A stretch of DNA of 64,000 nucleotides from Physcomitrium patens (taxonomy: Eukaryota > Streptophyta > Bryopsida > Funariales > Funariaceae): positions 16,720,004 to 16,784,003 of the forward strand of contig NC_037258.1 in assembly GCF_000002425.4 (NCBI RefSeq), read 5' to 3'. The notes beneath the pieces were generated by a model. The model was not told where the DNA came from. It saw only the letters and a program-made list of their open reading frames with translations, and ran no database searches. Both the position numbers and the translations under genes were made by a program. Shown here piece after piece: positions 45,907-58,419 of this stretch; the first letter of the stretch is position 1; every line of letters starts with the position of its first letter.

Positions 45907-48900
45907 ATGGCCACCCAGACGTCGTTCCTTACGTCCCTGGTGACTTCTTTCGTAGTGTTTTGTGTGTTAATGTTAGTGTATTTTATACTATCTCGTCGGC
46001 CAGGAAACGCTCCGGTCTACTATCCTCTTCGTATCCTCCGGGGCGAGGATGGAGCAGTGGCGGCCAAACGCCGAGGACCATTCTCATGGATCACAGAGTC
46101 TTATAGAGCTACAGATGCAGAAATCGTTGCTGCTGCAGGCTTAGATGCTGCGGTTTACATTCATCTCTTCACTGCAGGTATGTCCTCACTTTTTTCTTGT
46201 GGATGTTGACTCTTGACAATTTGAAAGTTCACGTACGATTATTAATCTCATCCTGCCGAAATTTGTCAAGCTGGCTGTACTGGATGTAATTTGCTACTTA
46301 AACCGTTTCTACATAATAATCAATCGGAATGCTTTTCAGCTGTGGAGATTATTGGGTTGTCGGCGCTATATTGTATACCTGTCCTGGTTCCTCTGTCGTC
46401 AACAAGCAGCTACAATCAACAGCAACTCAGGACGACAGGCAATTTCACATATCAAAATTTTGACAATTTAGGGATGGCTAATGTCGAGGTAATCTATTTT
46501 TAACAGCTCACAGCTCGTCTCCTCTATGTTGCCAGATGTGGTGTGATTCTGAATCAAGAATTGATCCAATCAATGTTCTAACATGCGAGTGGCTGGGATT
46601 GTTGGACAGCCAAACAGCAGGAAGATATGGGCATTTCTCATTGGAATGTTTTATGTTTCTATGGTGGTCTACTTCGTCTTATGGAGATCGTACCGTTGGG
46701 TCGTGGACTTGCGTGATCGAGAAATCGCTTCCTCGAACGCTCGACCTCAACAGTTCACTGCGCTGGTTAGAGATATTCCGAAGCCGATGGGAAAGGAAAC
46801 TCGTGCCCAGCAAGTAGAGAGCTTCTTCGCAAGAGTTCATCCGGGCGCTTATAATCGAGTGCAACCTGTTTATAACATCAAACCGGTAAGTGTTCGATCC
46901 CTAGCGCACATTCATTCGAAACTCGATCTTTGAATCACTCATATGTCCATCGACTTCACGGAATCGTTAGTTTCAAGAATGACGCATCTGACACCGAAGG
47001 GCTAGTGATTTGGGCAGGTCGAGAAGCTCTTCAGCGAACGTGAAGACGCTTTGCGAAAACTCGAGCATTCTGAAGCAGTTTGGGAGTTGTCAAAGCAAAA
47101 GGGTAACGGCGATGGAGAGCGGCCTATGCACAGGATTGGATTCATGGGCTTGTGGGGCCGAAAGGTCGATTCTATCGACTACTGGAGACAGAAAAGCGAG
47201 GAAATGAAACCCAAACTTGATGCCGAGCAGTCTCGAACTCGCCATGATCTAGAGCAAGATGCTGCGTTCGTCATCTTCAATGACCGGCGCACTGCCGCCG
47301 AAGCTTCTCAGGTGCGGGTCAATTTAGACTGCTGTTGTGGTTACAAAATGTCGCTGTCTGTGGCTTGAATTCACTGTCTTTCTTTAGAAGAAAATCTTGA
47401 GTTGAATTGCTGTCGTTTCTATTGCAGGTGGTACATGCACCTCACGCTCTGTTTTGGAAGGTATCGCAAGCACCCGAACCCGAGGAGGTTGTGTGGAACA
47501 ATCTGCACATCCATGCATGGAATCGTGCTATGAGAAGAATCATCGTCTCAGTTATCACCTTCTTCTTGGTCATATTCTATATGATTCCTATAGCGTTCGT
47601 TGCGGGGCTCACAACCCTTGAGAATCTGGAGAAACTTCTGCCTTTCACCAGTAACATCACCAAGATCCCAGTCGTCGGAGCCATTGTCCAGGTGATTATT
47701 TTCATTTTAGATGAAAAGCTGGCCATTTTCGAAATTGTCAAGTAGTTTCGCTCTTAAATTCCACCAATTGGTTGTCGATAAAATGGTAGGATCGAGTCAA
47801 TCAAATTAATGTTGGTGTGTATCTAATTCAACCTTGCAGGGATATTTACCCCAACTAGCGCTTCTTCTCTTTCTCTTTCTTCTGCCCAAGATTATGATGG
47901 TGCTGTCGCACGCTGAAGGTTTCCCGTCTCAGTCCCAAGTAGTGCGCTCTGCCTCGTCGAAATATTTCTACTTCATCATCTTCAACGTGTTCCTCGGAGT
48001 TACCATCTTCGGCGCTGTCTTCTCGAACCTCAGCAGTGTCAAAATTCTCGTGCAACAGAGCCAGCTCTCAGCCAACAAAGTGGTGACGCTTTTGGGTTCC
48101 AAGCTGCCTCCAGTTGCTAGTTACTACATAACATATGTCGCTCTCAGGTCAACATCATATGCTCTCTCTGCTCGTGAATCCACGCACCTACGAACCCAAT
48201 GTGTGAGCAATGCTGAAGCTTTTTTACGATAACCTACAGGATAAAAATGATAAATTGCTGGTTTCATGCGCAGGTTCTTCATTGGTTACGGTTTGGAATT
48301 GTCCCGTCTGATTCCTTTATGCATCTTTCACTTCAAGCGCAAATTCAAGTGCAAAACCGAGCGGGAGCTCAAAGAGGCATGGGCACCTGGGGCTTTCACA
48401 TACCACAAAAGCATCCCCAATGATTTGCTCATCCTCACAATTTCTCTCTGCTACTCTGTGATCGCCCCCATGGTCATTCCCTTTGCCTTCACGTACTACG
48501 TCCTGGGATGGTTTGTCCAGCGCAATCAGGTAAAAATCATTCTACGCCGAGCTATCACCTTTATTGCAACTATAAATTTTACCATGTAGTTGACCACACC
48601 GAGGGTGCGTCACCTGCAGGCTTTGAACGTTCACGTTCCAGACTTCGAGAGCCATGGTAGCATGTGGCCCCATATCCACAACCGAATCCTAGCAGCGCTC
48701 TTTGTCGCTCAAATCACAGCTCTCGGTTACTTCGGAGTCAAGGAGTTCCTCTTCACCCCCATTCTGATTATCCTTCCCGTCGCCACAGTCATTTTCTACA
48801 TGTTCTGCAAAAAGAACTACTATCCGTCTATCGTGGTGGTGTCGCTTTGGACGGCAGCTGAAACGCCCAAGTCTCGGCCATCCGAGGGAGCCATCGCCTA

Positions 48901-49003
48901 CGAGTATACACCCTCGTGTTTGCAAGAGGGGCATCCAGGCATCCGCGACAGGCGTTCAAACTTAGCAACACAGTTCAACTCCACAATCAATGCAGTTGTT
49001 TAG
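45907..49003 (+). CDS. ERD4: OSCA/CSC1-like calcium-permeable channel, ERD4 type
   Basis: Eight exons with GT-AG introns: 45907-46177, 46340-46488, 46610-46885, 47018-47311, 47428-47691, 47840-48147, 48274-48529, 48620-49003; 733 residues, the usual length. Relatives are hyperosmolality/stretch-gated cation channels of the TMEM16-like fold. Visible: an N-terminal membrane helix SFVVFCVLMLVYFILSRR; GNAPVYYPLRILRG; DNLGMANVE and KIWAFLIGMFYV; a cytosolic RNA-binding-like domain (RDIPKP; GLWGRKVDSIDYW; AAFVIFNDRRTA); APEPEEVVWNNLHI; IPIAFVAGLTTLENL; the conserved QLALLLFLFLLPKIMMVLS and SKYFYFIIFNVFLGV; FFIGYGLELSRLIPL; LTISLCYSVIAP; MWPHIHNRILAALF. Of the Arabidopsis family, ERD4 (OSCA3.1) is closest by the DNLSMAN-like and C-terminal FN-T-AVV features. 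The acceptor before exon 8 was chosen at CACCTGCAG because it restores NQALNVHVP. No frame damage. Confidence 0.9.
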
Positions 49004-50512
49004 GCCCTTGAGCCGTGCTCCGACGGTCGATCAAAACTCGGTGCCACAGGAGCTCATTCTTTCGGAACACCCAGAACTCACATGTGGGTTCAACCCTGTT
49101 GTTGTTGTAGAAATCAAAGAAGTCATCAAAGAGCAAGGTCACAAATTTGAATTGCAAATGCACAGCAGTTCTGATCAAGTCTGGACATAGCACAAAGGGA
49201 AGCAGCGAAATATCAGGGGCTAGAATCGATCCCCATTTGAGCCATGGTCTTCTTCTGGTTGGCTTGTGCGGAGAGCACCTTTGCAGCAATCTCACCTTCG
49301 ACAATCCGTGCATCTTGCGTTTCTGACCGACTTCTGACTTGCTATTGTGCAAAAACCAAGCATCTTTCTGCCTTCCGAGCATGTGAATAAGTGATTGTTG
49401 GTGGAGTCATGGGTGTTCTCGTCTGCTGCTTCCGGGACCATGTGGATCGCATCGTGTGCTGGACAAAGTTGTCTCCGAAACCGCCGTGGATTTTATCACC
49501 GACACTGTATCCTATGTACTTTGTACCCTTCTATACTTTTCACGCATTTTTTTATTTTTTATAGTCTTCGTGTTCATCTTCGGTATTAAGAAAGAACTTT
49601 GTATATCTGTGTATTAGTGAAATCGTTTGAGCTGAAGTTATTTATTGGTGACTTCAATTGAAAGTTGGAAAAATGCCAAGATCGTGTGCATCCGATGCAC
49701 AACGTGCTTATATTGGTGTGTGTTGAAATTTTAACTTCTAATGTGACATTAAAGTTCATAAGTACTGCTTGGAAAACTTATTTTTATTTTTACTTTTGAC
49801 TTAAAACTGCCAATATGAAATTAGATCATGGGAAACTTTGTTGTATTCGTTTTTGATACATGACAATTGAATCTAAAGTTCTATCTTGTCTAACACAAGC
49901 AATAAATTAAGTCTGTTAGGTTGATTTTTATTTACATGTAGTTGTGATTGTATGTATAGGTGAATAATAGTAAATCTATTGTTGTTTGAAGGTGATTATA
50001 AAAATTACACTTTTATAACATGAAACTGATTTTCACTACTATAGAGAATAAATCTCACTTTTAAGGCAATTGAAAATATTATTTAAGCATAGTACACAAA
50101 ATTAATTAAAATTTCAAAACATATTGATGTAGAGATGCATTTGTTTAGTTTTTATGTTGCAAGTAAGATTGTATAATGTAAACAAAATAAAATATTAGAT
50201 AAACAAGTTTTTCATATTTGCATGATAGAATTAAAAAATAATGATTCAAAGGTCACAACCAATCTTATAAAATACTCTTTATTTCTTTGAAATACTCTTT
50301 TACTTAATACTCTAAATCTAGGAAAATTTATACTTCAACAAATTATTACTTCTATGTTATTTATTTTCCATCTGATCTAATTTGCATTAAATAATATTTT
50401 TCTTTTTTTAAAACATTTTTTTAAAAAATATCTTCACCTTAAATAATAATAATAATAATAATAATAATATATAATATTCTACTCAAATACTTAGAAAAGA
50501 TAATTATTTAAT

Positions 50513-50546
<34 letters not shown>

Positions 50547-50560
50547 CACAAGTATGTATA
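49004..50560. other. 3' flank of the channel gene and AT-rich spacer
   Basis: 49004-about 49620 keeps mixed composition and is probably 3' UTR; AATAAATTA at 49902 and TATTAAGAAA at 49585 are weak poly(A)-signal candidates. The rest is AT-rich with (AAT)n at 50442-50468 and (TG)n(TA)n at 50513-50545. No further gene seen. Confidence 0.45.
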
Positions 50561-50671
50561 GTGACTCAAAAAATTGTTTCAATATTGACATATTTTGGAA
50601 AGAATGGTGTAATATAGATGAATTGTAGTGAATAATGACACATGGTTTGTGTAGCAAATAAAATATTATTT

Positions 50672-52334
50672 TATAGCTACCAAATGAAACTAAATTAAAA
50701 AGAATCCATCAAGTAATTGTGGAACTATGACCAATCCAATTTAGAGCAATATTGAAACAATTTTTTGAGTGTGGTATCCAATTACATATCAACACTTTGT
50801 AGGACCTTTGTTGGCCTTGATAACTACTTCCAACTTCATGGGCATACTTTCTATTAACTTTTGACAAAAAATTGCTTCAATATCATCCCATTTCACAACT
50901 ATTCTTTCTCATAATTTCCAAACCCCTTTTGGTTTTATCTTCTAGGTGTTGAGCTAGCATTTAAGGTGCTCTTAAAGATGTTCAATGGCATTAAGATTAT
51001 GAAATTGTGCAAGCCAATTCCATAATGATCAAACTACTTCCATGCCAATTTTGAGTTGTGCTTGGGGTCATTATCTTCCTCAAAAATCACCTTCTCGTTA
51101 GAAATGTCAGATTCCTCAATCCTAAGGAGTATGCTTTTTTCAAAAATTTCTACAAATTGCTTGGCATCCATCTTCCCTTCAACTTTTGTCATCCTTTCAA
51201 TTCTATTTCATCCTATACACCTTTGTATGATGATATTTCCACCTCTATGCTTGACTGTTTTTTGGATCTTCTTGTCAAGTAAGAACTAACTCTTTTGTTT
51301 CTACACCCACTTTTTGCCATCTAATCCAAATCTGTTGATTTTTGTCTCATTTGACCAAATAACCCTCTTTCAATCCTCCACAATTTATTCCTTATACTTT
51401 AGAGCAAAATCCAAGCATTGTTTTTGATAGCAAGCAAATAATAGTGGTTTTTTTTTTTTTTTTTTTTTTCTTCACCACAGCTTTTATATTCCATATCTTC
51501 AAAACATTTTAAATGGTTTGGATCAACACAAGATTATTGATAATGTTGTTAAGGTTTTTAGTAGCCTCAACAACATTCTCAACCTTCCTAGTGTTGATTT
51601 GGCTAATAATTGATCTTTCATCTACTATAGTGAGCTTCTTTGGTTTACCTAATTTAAGGTTCTTCCTATGAAGAATGTCATTTTTTGCTAGCCTACAAAT
51701 AGTAACTTTACTACAACCAAGTTTAAAAGCAATTTGGCTATAAGATTTTTGAGAATGAAGAAAAATAGAGATGAAGTTGTCTTGAAAAGAGTAGAGAATG
51801 GATCTTATAGTTATCGAAGGAATTGTTAAGGATACAAGAATCTGACAAAAAAATATGTCAAGATCAAAGACAAAGAATGAAATTGATAACAAAAGTTGTT
51901 CCAAAGACTCATATTTATATTATAATGTAGGATATAGAAGTCTATGGTACTTTCTATAAAAATTTATAAAAGTCTAAAAAGGCTTCTAGAAGCCTATGGA
52001 ACTTCTTAAAATATTATGGAAGATTCTATAAGTATCTAGAAGATTTTAAAAGGTCCTAGAATGTGATAATTTGGAATATATCAATATTAGGAATTGAGAT
52101 TAAGAATAGTATTTTTATAGTTGCTGATAAGCATTAATGATGTCATTAGATTAGTAACAATATAATCATAGTAAATTGATAATGATAGAATGATATAATG
52201 TTGAGTAATTGATAGAATCCAAAAATTAGATACCACACTCAAAAAATTGTTTTGATATTGCTCCAAATTAGATTGGTCATAGCTCTACACCTATGTAATC
52301 AATTCTTTTCAACTTAGACTTATTTGGTAGCTAT
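50672..52334 (-). mobile_element. Tc1-like DNA transposon with long terminal inverted repeats
   Basis: The left repeat 50672-50779 and right repeat 52229-52334 are inverted copies of about 107 bp (shared blocks TATAGCTACCAAAT, CTATGACCAATC, CAATTTTTTGAGTGTGGTAT). They enclose a degenerate transposase. Length about 1.66 kb. An extra inverted copy of the repeat segment ACTCAAAAAATTGTTTCAAT lies outside at 50563, so an older insertion may have been hit. TA duplications cannot be told from the AT-rich flanks. Confidence 0.7.
50930..51904 (-). pseudogene. Tc1/mariner-type transposase, broken
   Basis: 51904-51509 (131 codons) has the helix-turn-helix YSQIAFKLGCSKVTICRLAK and LGKPKKLTIVDERSII, the GRPKKL-like second DNA-binding motif. 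Below it, in shifted frames: VIWSNETKINRFGLDG (51355-51308), GKMDAKQFVEIFE, VIFEEDNDPKHNSKLAW (51090-51038), and NAIEHL-EHLK (about 50985). These are the three catalytic blocks of the DD34E triad. The first Asp (SDE) is Asn here, the second (DNDPKH) and the Glu (PIEHL) remain. Poly(T) at 51450-51469 interrupts the frame. It cannot be active. Confidence 0.75.
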
Positions 52335-52344
52335 AAAAAGTATA

Positions 52345-52345
<1 letters not shown>

Positions 52346-52375
<30 letters not shown>

Positions 52376-52598
52376 TAGAAATATCAAATAAATCTATGCT
52401 TTTATTAAATATACTCTTAATCAAGAATATGGTAATCACAATGAATGTGGTTGGTCTTTATTAATTACAAATCTAATACTGGAAAAATGAATCTAGATGT
52501 CATTTTTATTATATTTTTTTCATGATGGTTTAAATAGGGTGAGTCAATTTAGTAAAAAATTGACTCTATTTAATATTCTTATATATATATAATTTATC
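52346..52598. mobile_element. MITE copy 2 within a (TA)n tract
   Basis: Flanked by (AT)n at 52350-52373 and TATATATATA at 52580-52590. The left arm ATCTATGCTTTTATTAAATA (52392) and right arm GGGTGAGTCAATTTAGTAAA (52538-52557) are degraded inverted copies. The interior ATGAATGTGGTTGGTCTTTA matches copy 1 in reverse orientation. It sits directly beside the Tc1-like element. Confidence 0.65.
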
Positions 52599-52599
52599 A

Positions 52600-53546
52600 A
52601 TTAAGGTTATTACAAAAAATATATATATATATATTCTATAATAATCATAAATACAAGTACATTATAAAAAGTTATATCTCATGTAAGATGTAATTCATGA
52701 ATAATCATTAAAATACAATTGAAGTTAACTTGTATAGACTTATGTGATGATTTTTGGCTAATTTTATTTTTTTGAAAAAATCTTGTTATTATTTTATTAC
52801 CTAAAAATGAATAAAATACATGCATGCCAAAAAAATCATTGTCCATTTATTAAGTTTAAATTATATATCATGTATTTTTTAAAAGATATCATTGAGACAT
52901 ATACACATGGTTAATTCTGCTCTTGGATATGAATAATTTCCACTAAGTGTGATAAGAAGAATAATAATTTTATTTTCCAAAGGTGAAGATCAAACATTAT
53001 CAACTAAAATTTGACTTCTCAAATGCTATTAAAAATATATTAACTCTTTATAATGATAGATATTATGTTAATTTTAGATAAAATATTGAAAAACTAAACA
53101 TAATCAAAAATAAATCTCTCAATTGGCCAAAAAATTGAGATTAATTTTGAGATTTATTAGGGTTAATTTCAACCATTTGTAATTTATAATTTTTTATTTT
53201 CCAAAATCTTTTTTTTTTTGGCTAATAAAAATTCAAAATTTGGTTAGTAATGGCCTTTTTTAATGTTTAAAATTCAAATATTTTCAATAGCTTGATAGAT
53301 TTTTAAAGAATGCAATAGGTAAATTATATTTTTACCAAATGTTTATTTATATTAAAATTTCAGGTTTTTAATAGTAATGCAATATTATTTCAAAGAATTT
53401 TTAATTTTTTGAAAACATATTATGTTAATCTCCATGCTTCATTGGGTAATAATTTCATTTTCATTTTGAAAAGTAAAGAGAACATTTAAAAAATTCACTA
53501 ATTTTTGCATTTGAGAAATGATTATTAATATATATATATATGTATG

Positions 53547-53578
<32 letters not shown>

Positions 53579-56180
53579 TAACTTGTAATGTCTTACCTTT
53601 ATGTTAATGTTTTTCTTTGCAAGAGAAAAAGTAGAAAAATAAGAGGATGTGTAAAAAGACATAGAGAAGATGGGGACAATATAGTAGAATTGGCATTATG
53701 GTAAAGGAACTTGAAGAACTATTCGTTTTGTAAGGTTTACTGGGATTATTTGAATTCTATAAGAAGCTTTAGTACAGTTTACAAGAAGAGATTTTTTTAT
53801 ATTTGGTAGAGATTTTTGGATGGAGTGTTAAAGGAAGTTATAATGCAATAACAATATGTAATGTCTTTATTGATAAAATTTATGATTATAATAAGCAGTT
53901 TTTGTTGTAGATATGAAACTTCAGAAAAATCTCATGATAACATGCAATCCTAGCTTTTGAATGTTACCAAAGTCGATGATTTAGACAAATAAATTCATAT
54001 TTTGTTGTATTTGGATCTACAAATTGAGTTAATTTAAGTTTCTCATCAATAAAAAAGTTATTCTGGGATTTTTTAATTAGTTAATTAAGAATTTTCAAGA
54101 CAAATAATCCATTGCAATTTACATTTACATGTTGATTGTAATAAAATATCAGTATTATGATTATTAAATGGTGATTGTTTTTGAATTTTTATTTTGAAAA
54201 TCATTAGTTGAAGGATGATTTGAAGGAAGAATGAGATCATGAGGCACAGCCTTTACAGTTCTTGAAACTGATGTTTTTAAAATTAATTATTATATTAAGA
54301 TGATACAAGTGTATAATATATTTCAATGAAATACAGCTTTAATGCTATTTATATTATTTGGAATATAATTATTTTGAACCCAATATGTTTAATACAATTT
54401 CTTAAAACAAGCACTGTAAGATGAATATTAGGTTGATACTGCATTACTGAAACTATGGTATAATTACCAACCATAGTTTTAATAATTTTAAAAAATAATA
54501 AAAAAAACAAAATTAAAAAAGAAGTGGATGCCTACAATTTACTCCATGGATATTTTAATTATATTTACCATTCCTTTAAAAGTTACAAAATATGAAAGAA
54601 AGAAATTACAGATAAATCTTAGTACACTACTTAATAGTAAACTATAAAGAAAATTTTAAACTAGTTAACATTACAATTAGAGATAAAGAGAGAATAAAAG
54701 ACAAGAAATATTTTGTCAAAAAAAATCATGGTGTAGAATAGTATAAATAAATAGTAAAAGAGAGGAGTACAATAATACAAAAATGGTGGCACTTCTCTAG
54801 ATCTAATGTTATGGAAGCTTCATAAAAAGAATTAGTATTTTCATGTAACTTCTGCAACTTGTTGCTCTGAAAACCATTTCTGACAAAACTAAATTTAAGA
54901 ATAAGGTTTACTCTAAGTGGAGTAAAATTGAAATTTTAAATGATCAAACGTTGCTTTTATTTCACGTTTCTCATATATATAGTTAAATTTTCTACATGAA
55001 CTATATGTTATTTTAAATCTTTGCTCTATTTTTTATTTTTTTATTTTTTTCAACGATAATAATTGTCTCTATTAAATATGTTTTATTTTTATGATTCTAA
55101 CATTTTGAGTTTGGGGTATTCTGTAATATAAAAATCCTAGATATAACAAATGAAAACTTTGTTCAAGAGAAATTTAAGGGTAATATAAGGTGTCAATTTA
55201 TGCACACACGATTCTTTTATTTTGACTTTATCTAATGTGTGGAAATTTAGTTTTTCATTAATTTAATATATTTAAGAATATTAAAAACCAAAAAGAACCA
55301 GATTTTAAAAAAAATCTAAAATCAAATGAAATATTTCACTTTTATTACATGAAGTTTTCAAAAATGATTGCAATAATTATTATCTTTTATATTGGTTTGG
55401 ATTTTTTATTTAAGAATAAAGAAATCTGTGAGTCAATTTATACTTATATTGTTGAGACTTTTCATAATAATCAAAAATTAATATGAATTTTTGTTATTTT
55501 TTACTCTACTTTTGAAACATATAAATATATAATTCCAATTAAATGATATGTTACAAAAGGAAAATGTTTTATATATGTTAAGTGATGTTACAGTCAAATT
55601 TTAAGATCCAACACATTTGAAGGTGTAAGATTGAACCATGTATTAATTATTTGGTAATATAAATATAAATATAAACAGGCTTCATATTTATAGGTGATCA
55701 TCGAGTCATGTTTGAAAGTATACTTAAAACGAATTAATGGCATATAAATACAATTAAGTTTATTGGTGGTATTTAATTTATTATTTTTTATTATTATTTC
55801 AATACTGTCATTACTTTTGATGATTTTCACATCACTTTGTCTTAAAAAAAAATTATATTAATCTTTTTATATACTTTATTTATTTTAAGTTTTCCCTAAA
55901 TAGGAGATAATGACTGGGATATTGTCTTCTAATTTCTTTTAGAATCCTTAACATTCAATTACAGCCTTTCAAATTCTTCAAAACTATCTTAAATTGTTTT
56001 TAAAACTTCACAAGAATTAACTTTCAAAGCTTAGATGGCAAATCAAAGCTTATTTAAACAACAAGTTTTTAAACTCAGAATTAGAAGAATAATTATTTTA
56101 ATACTTTTCTATCCAGTTTTATGTGTTTTTAAACCTTTTTTTTTAATCTAATGGCCTATAAGTCAGTTTGAATCTCAATA
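52600..56180. other. 3.6 kb AT-rich intergenic DNA, no gene recognised
   Basis: More than three quarters A/T by eye, with no reading frame above 80 codons that looks coding. (TA)n/(TG)n microsatellite at 53528-53580. No LTR end, transposase motif or RNA gene could be supported. Confidence 0.6.
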
Positions 56181-56283
56181 TATATATATATATATATATA
56201 TAATTTTTACTCTAATATAATACAATTAGTCTTTGTGTATTTATATGTATATATATGTAAATATATAGAGAGAGATATAGATA

Positions 56284-56465
56284 AGAAATTGTTAAACTGA
56301 CCCACATATTTATTAAATCAATCCACCCCTTGTAACCATCATCAAAAAATTCTCCACTGCCAGATCCATGTTGGCCAAAAACCAATGAAAAAATAGTTGG
56401 ATCCTCAACCAACTATGATGCGTGAGTGAATTTAGCAAATGCTTGGGTCAATTTAACAATTCCCT
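56284..56465. mobile_element. MITE copy 3 between (TA)n tracts
   Basis: The left arm GAAATTGTTAAACTGACCCA (56284) is inverted at the right as TTGGGTCAATTTAACAATTC (56442-56461). The inner arm part ATTTATTAAATCAATCCACC is inverted as GTGAGTGAATTTAGCAAATG. The interior CACTGCCAGATCCATG and AACCAATGAAAAA matches copy 1. 182 bp. TA repeats flank at 56180-56199 and 56468-56499. Confidence 0.75.
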
Positions 56466-56779
56466 CCATGTATATGTATATATATATATATATATATATG
56501 AAGGAAAATATGGAACCATTGTAATCTTTATCCACACAGCAAAAATAATTTGAGCCAATCACATTATCAACATCACAACAAGACACACACAACAACAATA
56601 CCTCCCTACCAATACACAATTCGTAAAAGACAATCACTAACCACTAATACACACAGAATTAAACAAAAAAACACACATATATGTTTTTCCGCCCACAAAA
56701 CCCCCACATTAGAAAATGAATTCACACTAATCATAAGTTTAAACTACAAATAGGAGATCTCTATACACACAAATAATCA

Positions 56780-57730
56780 GACGTTCAACCGCATTCTAAT
56801 CACCCCACACGGTTTTACGACCTCGTGTCCTACCCGCCCAGCGATCCACCAGATTTGCGACCTACCCCAGAAGCGGCCCAGAGAGGGAAAAGTGTCGCAA
56901 AGTCAGGTGGGGTCGGGGGGCGACGCAGCGCAGCTCGCGCACAGTCAAATCCCCACCAAAAATCGAGCTGCAGCAGCGCGGCCATGACCTAGACTAGGCA
57001 CCCAATTCCTCTCTACACAATACAAAAATCCCCCACCTCATCACTTCCCTACCTTGCTCATGTCTTCCCTGCCTTTCTCATCTCACTACATTGAAGCTGC
57101 GCGCTCATGCGACGCAGACCAGGACGAGGTTTCAGGAGCGGCGCGTGCGAGTGTGTCCCGACGATGTCTCAGACATGGCGTTGACGAAGAAGAAGGGAAG
57201 GAAGGGGACGTAGAGAGCGATGTTATGAAGTTCCCTTTGCCTTTGTATTGATTCTACCCACAATTGGGCTCTGCTGCCTCGTTTGATCTCTGTGAGGCAG
57301 GCAAGCGGGCAAGGCATTCACCGTTGGGCTCTCATGGGTGCCCGTCTTTGGGCAGCGAGGGAACAGCGTCGTGACTGGACCCGCATTTTGCTATTGTAGC
57401 TCTCACATTGCCGCGCTATGCAGCACCGGTGATGTGTATGAACTCTGTTTTGGAATAGACGCAACCTGACGCTTCCCGCTTCTAGTGCAGTGCCGTGGTG
57501 TGTTCCCCGCTCTTCCCGATTTCTCTCGCGGTGGCTTTGGCTGTGGTTTGTTCCGTCGTGTTGTCTGCTGCGGTTTCTGCAGTGGGTGTAGGTGGAGTGG
57601 GAACAGCGTTTTTGTTCGTGAAAGGGGTTTGGAGAGGTTTTCAATCTTGTTCAGCTCGAAAAGTGCTTTTTCTTCCATCCTCCGTTGGGTGGTCCTTGAG
57701 GGGGTGAAAGCCCAGCCTGCTTGTTAAGTT

Positions 57731-57770
<40 letters not shown>

Positions 57771-58419
57771 AAAACTCGTGGGAACTGCGCATAGTTGTAC
57801 CCTTTTTATTCTGTGGAAATGTGAGGGGTGCTGGAGTGACCTGATTCCCGCCAAGCTGGCTCTTGCTTAGATTTCAAATGGGACTAATTTATGAGAAGCG
57901 TCAGAGTATACTTTTTGTTGCCCCTTGTTGCTGCCCCGTACTGTCCAGCTGTGTAATTCCTATCTCCTATCTCAGTTGTCCTTGCGCTCCGTCTGGGTTA
58001 TCCTTCCCTTGTAACCACGAAATTTGCAATCGTAGTCTAGTAGACAATGTTTTTTGAAGCTGCCTCTTGCTCTGTCCTTTGCCCTCGCCGACCTAATGGC
58101 AACTGCTCGAGAGTGATGCTCTGATGTCGACATTGACGATTTCAAAACGGATGCGAGCTAGATCTCTTCTCGTCTCTCTTCTATTCTTGCAAGATTGGCA
58201 ATGCAGGAATGAAACAAGAGGCATTTAGTCGGATGCATAAACAATAGTCTTACGCCAGCTTCTTCATCTCTTCACTACTTGGGCGTGTTTTGGATCTGAA
58301 GAGGGTGTATCACTCCAAGTAACATTTATTTTTTGGGGGGCGGTCGAAGTGATCGGGGTTCAGATAAGTTACTTTACACTTCTACGGAAGGTAGGAGGGT
58401 TGCCGCTAATGTAGAAACT
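56780..58419 (+). promoter_or_regulatory. CpG-rich promoter and leader of the ALMT-type gene
   Basis: Base composition changes abruptly at about 56790 from AT-rich to CpG-rich (GGGGTCGGGGGGCGACGCAG at 56907). Overlapping short frames on both strands between 57050 and 57720 reflect GC content, not genes. A run of about 32 T lies at 57734-57765. An additional upstream exon or leader intron is possible, since the frame of exon 1 is open upstream to at least 58333 without an ATG. Confidence 0.4.

Noticed and set aside
57403-57727. Several overlapping frames on both strands in the ALMT-type leader
   Set aside because: GC-rich DNA opens all frames here; the translations share no family feature and contradict each other.
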